Positions 8,619 through 14,071 of a stretch of 15,003 nucleotides of DNA are shown here, one piece after another. The DNA comes from an uncultured Eubacterium sp. (GTDB lineage Bacteria > Bacillota > Clostridia > Lachnospirales > Lachnospiraceae). The number at the start of each line of letters is the position of its first letter. Within the stretch, counting starts at the first letter, position 1. A program made the translations under genes and the position numbers. The stretch lies in NCBI GenBank assembly GCA_934358495.1, contig CAKRKO010000070.1:1-15003 (forward strand), read 5' to 3'. The notes under the pieces were generated by a model. That model saw only the letters and a program-made list of their open reading frames with translations. It was not told where the DNA came from and searched no databases.

Positions 8619-8915
8619 ATGAAATTGGAGATTCAGTTAAGAGGTATCGAGCATCATGTTGCGATTGTTGAACAGGAAAAACGTGACCTTTTAAAATTAC
8701 TGGATGAGATGAAAGAATATCAGATGCATGCAGAGCAGGAACAATTGAGATTAGATGATACGATCTCTTTATTGAACCGTCTGAAAGAAAGCATCAATAA
8801 TCGAACAGAATTTTTAAATACTCTGGTAACAGATTATTTAAAGTTACAACAAGAAATTAGCGTTATCTTGCAGGAAACGGCAGATTACGGAAAGGGAGGA
8901 AATGAAAATGGCTGA
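8619..8915 (+). CDS. Coiled-coil helical protein of 98 residues, possible T7SS partner or chaperone
   Basis: The product is almost entirely alpha-helical by composition: long runs of Glu, Lys, Gln and Leu with heptad spacing (begins MKLEIQLRGIEHHVAIVEQE; later LDDTISLLNRLKESINN), and a short Gly-rich end (YGKGGNENG). It has no signal peptide, no membrane segment and no WXG. The size and shape recall the helical partners and chaperones encoded beside WXG100 and LXG proteins in Firmicutes T7SS loci, but I cannot assign a family. The in-frame TAA at 8613-8615 rules out an earlier start. The AAGGGGG at 8599-8605 sits about 13 nt from ATG 8619, which is long, so translation may be inefficient. Its 3' end overlaps the next gene by 8 nt, which suggests translational coupling. 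Confidence 0.8.
   Translation: MKLEIQLRGIEHHVAIVEQEKRDLLKLLDEMKEYQMHAEQEQLRLDDTISLLNRLKESINNRTEFLNTLVTDYLKLQQEISVILQETADYGKGGNENG
8894..8900 (+). promoter_or_regulatory. Ribosome binding site deciding the start of the first WXG100-like gene
   Basis: GGGAGGA ends 1 nt before the ATG at 8902 but 7 nt before the in-frame ATG at 8908. The second ATG is therefore the likely start, giving a protein that begins MADFTSIDIEE. Confidence 0.75.
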
Positions 8916-9219
8916 TTTTACAAGTATTGATATTGAAGAAGCAAAACAGCTGAAAATTGATATTGAAAATGAGTTTGCACAGGTGGAGCAGATTCTGCAC
9001 AATGTAGGAGAGTTATGCGCTGCAGATCCGGCAGAAGATGATACCATTATGAAGCTGATCGAGGAGACAGGAAAGGTTCTGGAAGAAAACTGGGGACATC
9101 TTGCGGACGGATTTAAACATGTTACCAGTGCACTTGACAATATTATTAATGCATTTGTAAACTGGATTGATAAAACTGGTGACAAGATTAATGACTTTAA
9201 GTCTAAAATTGGTTTATAA
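8908..9219 (+). CDS. WXG100-sized helical T7SS substrate candidate (103 residues)
   Basis: A 103-residue acidic protein with the length and helix-turn-helix character of ESAT-6/WXG100 secreted proteins: a helix at about 8-35, a short loop (LCAADPAEDD, 37-45) and a long second helical region. The Trp-Gly pair is NWGHL (61-65), not W-x-G, and it sits later than the usual mid-protein turn. A second Trp is at 86 (NWIDKTGDKI). I see no clear YxxxD/E signal. It could be a divergent WXG100 protein or a member of another T7SS substrate family such as the short SACOL2603-like proteins. The strong GGGAGGA suggests high expression, as is usual for these substrates. It overlaps the upstream coiled-coil gene by 8 nt and is followed after 29 nt by a second protein of similar size, so the two may form a heterodimer (inference). 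Confidence 0.75.
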   Translation: MADFTSIDIEEAKQLKIDIENEFAQVEQILHNVGELCAADPAEDDTIMKLIEETGKVLEENWGHLADGFKHVTSALDNIINAFVNWIDKTGDKINDFKSKIGL

Positions 9220-9248
9220 AAGCAGCTGGATAATAGGAGAAAATAAAA

Positions 9249-9584
9249 ATGGCAATGATTATTAAATATACAAGACAGCAGTATGAAAGAAAAATTACTG
9301 CATTAGAAGGTTATGCAGCACAGTTAAAAACACATTTGGCTGAACTTGAAGGATATAAAAATAAAATCAAACAAATCTGGAATGATGAGCAGGGTGTGGA
9401 ATATTATAAACAGGTTTCCAAATATGTCAGAGCCTGCAAAAATGCATTAGACAGAGTTGATCGAGTTCGTATGATCTATCAGGAAGCAATGGGAGATATG
9501 GGCGCTACAGGAACTGTGATCGATGAAACGATTGCAGATGCCAAAAGTGTAGCCAGTGGCTTAAATATCGAAGGTGATGAGTAA
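9249..9584 (+). CDS. WXG100-like helical T7SS substrate candidate (111 residues)
   Basis: This product fits the WXG100 hairpin: helix 1 (about 8-42, QQYERKITALEGYAAQLKTH), a central turn with Trp44 (QIWNDEQG, 42-49) and helix 2 (about 50-82, YYKQVSKYVRACKNALDRV). In place of W-x-G it has Trp44 with Gly49, so the signature is relaxed. The C-terminal tail (83-111) is acidic, and I do not see a strict YxxxD/E motif (Tyr77 is followed by QEAM). AGGAG at 9235-9239 lies 9 nt before ATG 9249. It ends 3 nt before the YukD-like gene. It was probably exported as a dimer, either with itself or with the preceding protein; that is inference. Confidence 0.78.
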   Translation: MAMIIKYTRQQYERKITALEGYAAQLKTHLAELEGYKNKIKQIWNDEQGVEYYKQVSKYVRACKNALDRVDRVRMIYQEAMGDMGATGTVIDETIADAKSVASGLNIEGDE

Positions 9585-9587
9585 GGA

Positions 9588-9839
9588 ATGGATCATATAC
9601 TGATAAAATTATATGTTCCGGCAATTGATACTAGTTATGATATCAAGATACCAGTATTCTTACCAATCATGGATATTACCCAACTTTTAGCACAGGCCGT
9701 GGAGAACCTTTCCAATGGTGAGTATGTTTCTTCAGGCAGTGAAATTTTATCCGTAAAGAACAAACAACTGGTTTTGTTCAATGATCAGACACCAGCTGAT
9801 TACGAGATAAAAAATGGGGATGTTTTGATGATGATGTAA
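9588..9839 (+). CDS. YukD/EsaB-type ubiquitin-fold T7SS protein
   Basis: An 83-residue protein with the size and beta-grasp pattern of YukD/EsaB (PF08817): an opening strand (ILIKLYVPAI), a second strand (TSYDIKIPVF), an amphipathic helix (ITQLLAQAVENLSNG), and closing strands (KQLVLFNDQT, then EIKNGDVLMMM). EsaB/YukD is a small cytosolic accessory factor of Firmicutes T7SS, needed for secretion; it lacks the diglycine tail of ubiquitin, and so does this protein. The gene starts 3 nt after the previous stop, and AAGGTGAT at 9571-9578, inside that gene, is a well-spaced ribosome binding site. It is the last gene of the apparent operon. Together with the EssC-like ATPase it makes the T7SSb assignment fairly secure. 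Confidence 0.85.
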   Translation: MDHILIKLYVPAIDTSYDIKIPVFLPIMDITQLLAQAVENLSNGEYVSSGSEILSVKNKQLVLFNDQTPADYEIKNGDVLMMM

Positions 9840-10027
9840 CGTTATTGTTTGTTCATTACATGTATTTAGTTAATGACCGTTCCTGCATGCATAATTGTCC
9901 GGATAAAATCAGACTTGACATTCTTATAGCTTCACGATAGTCTATATATTATAAAGAATAGTAGGGCTTATAAAGTCAGGGAGGAGTTTTCAGAGAACCT
10001 GCAGGGATAATCTGAGCGTGAAAAAGT
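9840..10027. other. Intergenic region after the T7SS operon
   Basis: This 188-nt stretch has no T-tract terminator behind the YukD-like gene, so read-through into the next genes is possible. It contains the short inverted repeat TCATTA/TAATGA (near 9854-9879), the palindromes TGCATGCA and TCCGGA, the promoter described separately, and a strong GGGAGGAG (9979-9986) that no usable start codon follows. Confidence 0.5.
9915..9943 (+). promoter_or_regulatory. Candidate promoter for the small membrane protein genes
   Basis: A perfect -35 TTGACA (9915-9920) is followed after 17 nt by TAGTCT (9938-9943), a poor -10. AT-rich alternatives (TATATT at 9945-9950) are spaced too far from it. The consensus -35 supports promoter activity; the exact -10 is uncertain. 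Transcription would give a leader of about 75 nt before the ATG at 10028. Confidence 0.5.
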
Positions 10028-10378
10028 ATGGATAAATTTCATTTAGACGATGATGTTACCACAAATGGTGGAATAACAAACCCGGTACCATCATCAGAGC
10101 AACCTTTAGTAGATGAGGGAGGAACGGTTGTACGTTCCACAAGAAAAATTGCAGATCAGACATATGTCACACTTGTCAAAGTATTTTTGGTTCTTGGTAC
10201 GATCATGATGGCACTTACATTATTTGCTATTCCATTATGCTGGTGTATTCCAATGACAGTAGTCATCATGCGAAAGCTGAAGAGTAATCAGCCGATCGGA
10301 CTGGGATTAAAGATTGCAACAATTTTTCTGATCAATCCGATTGCCGGCATTCTTTTAGTAGTTCGTCCGGAATTATAA
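10028..10378 (+). CDS. Small membrane protein with polar N-terminus and two predicted helices (116 residues)
   Basis: The first 45 residues are soluble and acidic (begins MDKFHLDDDV, with Asn, Gly and Pro). A long hydrophobic stretch at about 47-81 (VKVFLVLGTIMMALTLFAIP, then CWCIP) and a second at about 92-112 follow, with a basic loop (RKLKSNQ) between them. This arrangement resembles small dispanin/DUF4190-like membrane proteins, but I cannot name a family. A stop codon in frame at 10019-10021 fixes the start at or after ATG 10028. The ribosome binding site there is weak (GAAAAAG). The gene has its own likely promoter and precedes another small membrane protein by 54 nt. Its position behind the T7SS genes makes a membrane accessory role conceivable but unproven. 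Confidence 0.75.
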   Translation: MDKFHLDDDVTTNGGITNPVPSSEQPLVDEGGTVVRSTRKIADQTYVTLVKVFLVLGTIMMALTLFAIPLCWCIPMTVVIMRKLKSNQPIGLGLKIATIFLINPIAGILLVVRPEL

Positions 10379-10381
10379 GAG

Positions 10382-10403
10382 ATATGTAGTTAAAATTACA
10401 TAT
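10382..10403 (+). other. Intergenic hairpin between the two small membrane protein genes
   Basis: ATATGTA (10382-10388) and TACATAT (10397-10403) form a perfect 7-bp stem, extendable by two inner pairs. No T tract follows, so it is not a terminator; it may stabilise or process the mRNA. Confidence 0.35.
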
Positions 10404-10432
10404 ATATATTCACGAAGGGAGAAAGTGAGTTT

Positions 10433-10594
10433 ATGTCAATTGTAATGCTTATTATCTGGATTGTGTGCTTAGTATTAAATATTAAAATTGCAAAAGAGAA
10501 AAACAGAAATGTAGCTCTTTGGGTTGTATTAAGCATTTTCTTTTCCTGGATTACTTTGATCATCAATTTAGCAATGAAACCAAAGGAAAATTAA
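10433..10594 (+). CDS. Tiny two-helix membrane protein (53 residues)
   Basis: ATG 10433 opens a 53-codon frame preceded by AAGGGAG (10415-10421), a good ribosome binding site with 11 nt spacing. The peptide has two hydrophobic helices (MSIVMLIIWIVCLVLNI at 1-17, and about 28-47 around VVLSIFFSWITLIINLA) joined by a basic, hairpin-like turn (KIAKEKNRN), and a short charged end (KPKEN). Both ends would lie on the same side of the membrane. No family is recognised. The intrinsic terminator 16 nt downstream supports it as the last gene of a unit. It resembles small membrane regulators or toxin-like peptides in size only; no function is assigned. Confidence 0.7.
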   Translation: MSIVMLIIWIVCLVLNIKIAKEKNRNVALWVVLSIFFSWITLIINLAMKPKEN

Positions 10595-10610
10595 TGAAAG
10601 TTAATGAAAG
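10591..10610 (+). repeat. Tandem 10-bp direct repeat across the stop codon
   Basis: TTAATGAAAG occurs twice in immediate succession, the first copy containing the TAA stop of the 53-residue ORF. It is probably a local slippage duplication. Confidence 0.6.
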
Positions 10611-10648
10611 AAAAAAGGGACTGTAAAAAGTCTCTTTTTTCTTTTTTT
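10611..10648 (+). terminator. Intrinsic terminator after the small membrane protein genes
   Basis: AAAAAAGGGACT (10611-10622) pairs with AGTCTCTTTTTT (10629-10640), with one G-T wobble and a 6-nt loop. The T tract continues, with one C, to 10648. Confidence 0.88.
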
Positions 10649-10684
10649 CTATTCATGTCATATTCCCACAGAGTTTTGGGCCTG

Positions 10685-10713
10685 TGTGCACCAGCACAAA
10701 AAAAATTGTGCAC
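10685..10713 (+). repeat. Paired TGTGCAC motifs and inverted repeats just upstream of a promoter
   Basis: TGTGCAC occurs at 10685-10691 and at 10707-10713, start points 22 bp apart (about two helical turns). GCACAA (10694-10699) and TTGTGC (10706-10711) also form a 6-bp inverted repeat around an A6 run. The cluster ends 7 bp before the -35 of the next promoter, where an activator or repressor could bind. Confidence 0.45.
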
Positions 10714-10720
10714 AGAGAAA

Positions 10721-10749
10721 TTGAAATCGTTTTAGCGAATGCGTATAAT
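10721..10749 (+). promoter_or_regulatory. Near-consensus sigma-A promoter of the presumed small RNA
   Basis: TTGAAA (10721-10726), a 17-nt spacer and a perfect TATAAT (10744-10749). It is the best promoter sequence in the window, yet no ORF of useful length follows before the terminator at 10790-10833. Confidence 0.75.
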
Positions 10750-10755
10750 CAACCA

Positions 10756-10833
10756 TAAATTAAGAAACAACCTTTTCAAAGGAAATTTTAAAGCGGCAAA
10801 GAAGTCACGAAATAACTTCTTTGCCGCTTTTTT
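10756..10833 (+). ncRNA. Presumed small RNA of about 78 nt
   Basis: The start is inferred at about 7 nt after the -10, and the end is set by the strong terminator. The transcript would hold a single-stranded A-rich 5' part, a small hairpin (CCTT/AAGG, 10771-10782), an AU-rich linker and the 16-bp terminator hairpin. No start codon with a ribosome binding site lies within. This could be a trans-acting sRNA, or the leader of an attenuated transcript reaching the 21-codon ORF or the histidine kinase. It matches no RNA family I know. Confidence 0.42.
10790..10833 (+). terminator. Strong intrinsic terminator (perfect 16-bp stem)
   Basis: AAAGCGGCAAAGAAGT (10790-10805) pairs perfectly with ACTTCTTTGCCGCTTT (10815-10830); the loop is 9 nt and the T tract runs to 10833. 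Confidence 0.92.
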
Positions 10834-10881
10834 GTAAATCTATTTGGCTCTGAATAGTTACAGAAAATTAAAATCAGAAAC

Positions 10882-10895
10882 CGGAGGTAACACCT
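10882..10895 (+). promoter_or_regulatory. Strong ribosome binding site partly inside a small inverted repeat
   Basis: GGAGG (10883-10887) lies 8 nt before the ATG at 10896. AGGT-AAC-ACCT (10885-10895) is a short inverted repeat that could pair with part of the ribosome binding site. Confidence 0.45.
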
Positions 10896-10961
10896 ATGCA
10901 GGAAATGAAAAATAAAGCGTTAACGAATGATGATATTTATCAGATCAGCGAATTATTGTGA
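10896..10961 (+). CDS. Possible 21-residue peptide between two terminators
   Basis: ATG 10896 has one of the best ribosome binding sites in the window and opens 21 codons: MQEMKNKALTNDDI, then YQISELL. A perfect terminator lies upstream (10790-10833) and another begins 13 nt after the stop, so it sits in its own small unit. The peptide is soluble and probably helical. The LTNDD segment vaguely recalls leader regions of ribosomally made peptides (LTDEEL-type), but no Gly-Gly or core peptide follows. It may instead be a leader peptide or the remnant of a truncated gene. No clear promoter is visible directly upstream. Confidence 0.4.
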   Translation: MQEMKNKALTNDDIYQISELL

Positions 10962-10974
10962 TGAGTAAGCTATG

Positions 10975-11015
10975 AAAAAATACTGGCAGAAAACTATGTC
11001 TGTCAGTATTTTTTT
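10975..11015 (+). terminator. Intrinsic terminator after the 21-codon ORF
   Basis: AAAAAATACTGGCAG (10975-10989) pairs with CTGTCAGTATTTTTT (11000-11014), with one G-T wobble and a 10-nt loop, and ends in seven Ts. Confidence 0.88.
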
Positions 11016-11016
11016 A

Positions 11017-11045
11017 TGTTTTCGAGAAAGAAACTGTGGTATGAT
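11017..11045 (+). promoter_or_regulatory. Candidate extended -10 promoter of the hybrid histidine kinase gene
   Basis: TATGAT (11040-11045) is preceded by TGG (TG extended -10). A weak -35, TGTTTT (11017-11022), lies 17 nt upstream. The start would be near 11052, with a leader of about 60 nt. Confidence 0.5.
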
Positions 11046-11110
11046 AAAAGTACTATAAATTTCGGCAACAGAAAAAATATAATGGATACAGAGGAAGGGG
11101 AAGCTCACCC

Positions 11111-14071
11111 ATGAAAAAGAAAAAAGCATTGTTAAGGATTATATTAGTGCCGGTGATACTGATTATCATAATTCAGGGAATCTGCCCATTTCTGATGCTG
11201 TTGTTCTGTGAAATCAGATCAAATCTGAAAAATAGTACTACGCAGGCAGATATACAGATGCTGGGGAACAGCATGTACATGGAAAATATGTTAACGATGT
11301 TGGCCTGTACAATCATTGCTGTTATCATTGTTATCCTTTTGCTACAGAATGTGACCAAACCGGTATTCAGTCTGATGGACAGCGTGCGAGGCGGCGTGGA
11401 AGGCATTCATAGTTTTGAAGAATCCGGTATCCGTGAAATTGACGAACTGCATGATGTTATCGAAAAGCTGACGGATACGCAGAAACTGACACAAAATCAG
11501 CTTCTGGAAGAAAAAGAGCGTTACCGGATCGCGGTAGAAAGTTCTCAGGATCTGTTTTTTACTTACAAGCGCAAGGAGAAGTCTCTGGAGATTGTAAACA
11601 GTAACGGACATGATGGAATCTGGAATTGTGATAATAAAATGAACTATGTGGACGGTTCGCTGGTGCATCCGGAGGATCGTGCCCGAGTGCTGGAAGCTTT
11701 TGCCAGAAATGAAAAAAAACTGAACCTGGAATGCCGGATTAGTCCACCAGAACTGGATGATTATATCTGGGTTCAGGTGAATGCCAGTGTTTATGAAGAT
11801 GAAAACGGGGAATCGGATCGTTTTGTCGGATGTATTCACAATATTCAGCAGCAGAAGCAGATGGAGGTAGAGCAGTGGAATCAGCAGAAACTGGATTCCA
11901 CGACCGGATTTTACCGACTGGAGTATGGTCTGGAGGAAATCCGTATTGATCGACAGCTAGGGGCAGATGGAACGCTCTTTTTGACAGACATCCGGCATTT
12001 TGCGGAAATCAACGAAAAATATGGACTGATATATGGAGATCTTGTACTTGAGCAGCTGGCGTCAGTTATATTGCAACAGCTCGAAAACATGCGGATACAA
12101 CAGAAAGTCTGCGTCCGGGCAGGTGCAGATCAGATGCTTTTTTGGATACCTGGTCAGAATGAAACGAAAGTGCGCCAGTTGATGGAAACAGTACAGGAAG
12201 AACTGGAAAAAATCATAAATAAAGAGTATCTGACATTAGAGCTTATTTGTGGAATGAGCGAGATGCAGGGAGCGCTGACGCTGGAAAAAGGAATTGAGCA
12301 GGTAGAACTTGCACTGATGCTGGCAAAGCAGGGGGCGGCAAATGTGATTTGTTACAACCGTCTTTCAGAGGCAGACAAAAAGCGCCCGGTAACTTTTGGC
12401 TTGGATAAGGGCGAGCCGTTTGAAAAATTAAAGAAGCTGCGGCTTTCTTCCCTGGCATTAAATCTGTTTGACCGTGGTACGGAACTTGGAGCCAGTCTGG
12501 CTATGTTGGCATGGAAACTGCAGGAGCGATATCAGCTGCAGAATCTAATCATTACAACGTTTAACCGGGATTATCTGGTAAATGCGCTGACCTATCAGTG
12601 GAAAGAAATGGAAACAGGCAAAGACTGGGATGGTATGCAGCGATGCGTCGGTACACAGTATCAGCAGTTTTTGAAACATACGGAAATGCAGAAATTGCTC
12701 CCGGCTTTAAAATCTGACCGCTGTGAACCGATTGCAGGAAGATTTCTGGATGAAAAACAGGGTATGATCTTCCATATGTCAGATCAGGAGCAGTATACGG
12801 GAAGTATTGTGTTCCTGTTTGAGCCGGAGGCATTACAGATCTTTGAAAATGAAATGGAGCAGAAAGGTCTGGAAGAAATTGCCGCTATCATTCAGAACAG
12901 GATCAATCTACAGCGGCATGATCTGTCTGCGCAGGCAAAATCGGATTTTCTGGCGCGAATGTCCCACGAGATCCGAACGCCGATGAACGGTATTATCGGT
13001 ATGACAGAGATTGCGTTGAAAGAAGACCAGTCAGAGGAGCGCAGAATTGACTGCCTGAATAAGATCCGTAATTCCTCTAATTATCTGCTGAGTATTTTGA
13101 ATGATATTTTAGATATGTCCAAAATTGAAAGTGGAAAAATGAGTCTCATTTACGGCTCATATAATCTGCATCAGACGGCAGAGACGCTGGTGAGTCTGAT
13201 CGAGGATCGTATGAATGAAAAAAGCATTCATTTTACACAGGAAATTGCGCTGGTACATAAATACTTTATCTGTGATGAACTGCGCATCAATCAGATTTTG
13301 ATGAATCTGCTGAGTAACGCAGTGAAGTATGCCAATGCGAATGGTCATGTAAAAATGATAATGCGGGAAACTTGCCTGTCAGAAAACTGTTCTGAAATTT
13401 ATTTTGCAGTACAGGATGATGGGATTGGTATCAAGAAGGAGCATCAGGAACTGATCTTCCAGAGCTTTGAACAGGCAGATGATTCAGAGAATGCGAGACG
13501 TCAGGGAACCGGACTTGGACTGGCCATCAGCAGCCGCCTGGTGCATATGATGGATTCTGAAATCAAACTGGAAAGTGAGCCGGGTCAGGGAAGTATTTTC
13601 TATTTTACCCTTCGGCTGCAGCCGGTGGAAATGGCTGTTGAGACGGCACAGAATGCGGAAGAAGCAGTGGGATTGAAAGAAAAACGGATTCTTGTGGTGG
13701 AAGATAATATGTTGAATATGGAGATCATCCGCACGATTCTGGAAGATTATGACATTATCGTGGAAGAGGCTTATAACGGACAGGAAGCGGTGACTATTAT
13801 GGCCGCCAGTCAGCCGGGCTATTATGATCTGATCCTGATGGATATCATGATGCCGCTGATGAATGGGCTGGAAGCAACGAGAAAAATCCGCCAGCTGTCC
13901 CGTGAGGACTGCCAGCGGATTCCGATCATTGCCATGAGCGCGAATGCATTTGATGAAGATGTAAAACGTTCCCTGGCCAGCGGTATGAATGCCCATCTGT
14001 CCAAACCGGTTAATGTTGAGAAACTGATTGAGACGCTGGAAACCAGTTTTCGTATGGAAGCATGTGACTGA
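11111..14071 (+). CDS. Membrane hybrid histidine kinase with PAS, degenerate GGDEF, GAF-like and receiver domains
   Basis: A 986-residue sensor. Two membrane helices (about 7-33 and 58-79) flank a very short external loop of about 25 residues, so the signal is probably sensed inside the cell or in the membrane. Next come a HAMP-like linker (80-125), a PAS_3-type domain (about 136-245, VHPEDRARV) and a GGDEF-like domain (about 262-415) whose signature is AGADQ (337-341), which rules out normal cyclase activity. A GAF-like domain (about 445-600) follows; this is inference. The kinase core is intact: H-box MSHEIRTP with His619, N-box NLLSNAVKY 732-740, G1 DDGIGI 769-774 and G2 GTGLGL 799-804. 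A receiver (about 858-980) has Glu865/Asp866, phospho-acceptor Asp911 (LMDIMMP) and Lys965. No HPt domain is attached and no response regulator gene lies nearby, so the output partner is elsewhere. AAGGGG (11095-11100) lies 10 nt before the ATG. Confidence 0.94.
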   Translation: MKKKKALLRIILVPVILIIIIQGICPFLMLLFCEIRSNLKNSTTQADIQMLGNSMYMENMLTMLACTIIAVIIVILLLQNVTKPVFSLMDSVRGGVEGIHSFEESGIREIDELHDVIEKLTDTQKLTQNQLLEEKERYRIAVESSQDLFFTYKRKEKSLEIVNSNGHDGIWNCDNKMNYVDGSLVHPEDRARVLEAFARNEKKLNLECRISPPELDDYIWVQVNASVYEDENGESDRFVGCIHNIQQQKQMEVEQWNQQKLDSTTGFYRLEYGLEEIRIDRQLGADGTLFLTDIRHFAEINEKYGLIYGDLVLEQLASVILQQLENMRIQQKVCVRAGADQMLFWIPGQNETKVRQLMETVQEELEKIINKEYLTLELICGMSEMQGALTLEKGIEQVELALMLAKQGAANVICYNRLSEADKKRPVTFGLDKGEPFEKLKKLRLSSLALNLFDRGTELGASLAMLAWKLQERYQLQNLIITTFNRDYLVNALTYQWKEMETGKDWDGMQRCVGTQYQQFLKHTEMQKLLPALKSDRCEPIAGRFLDEKQGMIFHMSDQEQYTGSIVFLFEPEALQIFENEMEQKGLEEIAAIIQNRINLQRHDLSAQAKSDFLARMSHEIRTPMNGIIGMTEIALKEDQSEERRIDCLNKIRNSSNYLLSILNDILDMSKIESGKMSLIYGSYNLHQTAETLVSLIEDRMNEKSIHFTQEIALVHKYFICDELRINQILMNLLSNAVKYANANGHVKMIMRETCLSENCSEIYFAVQDDGIGIKKEHQELIFQSFEQADDSENARRQGTGLGLAISSRLVHMMDSEIKLESEPGQGSIFYFTLRLQPVEMAVETAQNAEEAVGLKEKRILVVEDNMLNMEIIRTILEDYDIIVEEAYNGQEAVTIMAASQPGYYDLILMDIMMPLMNGLEATRKIRQLSREDCQRIPIIAMSANAFDEDVKRSLASGMNAHLSKPVNVEKLIETLETSFRMEACD

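Larger units (their letters stand above)
10649..11110. other. 462-nt region without a conventional gene, rich in regulatory signals
   Basis: It contains, in order: TGTG/CACA repeats, a near-consensus promoter, a short presumed RNA with terminator, a 21-codon ORF with strong ribosome binding site, another terminator, and the histidine kinase promoter. Each is listed separately. I see no longer ORF on either strand. Confidence 0.6.

Noticed and set aside
9854..9880. Possible terminator behind the YukD-like gene
   Set aside because: Only a 6-bp AT-rich inverted repeat (TCATTA/TAATGA) is present, with no T tract, so termination here is not supported.
9979..9986. GGGAGGAG as the ribosome binding site of a hidden ORF
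   Set aside because: No ATG, GTG or TTG opening a frame of useful length lies at a proper distance; GTG 10018 stops after five codons.
12113..12140. Active diguanylate cyclase in the histidine kinase
   Set aside because: The signature is AGADQ, not GG[DE]EF, so the catalytic loop is not intact; the domain was annotated as degenerate.
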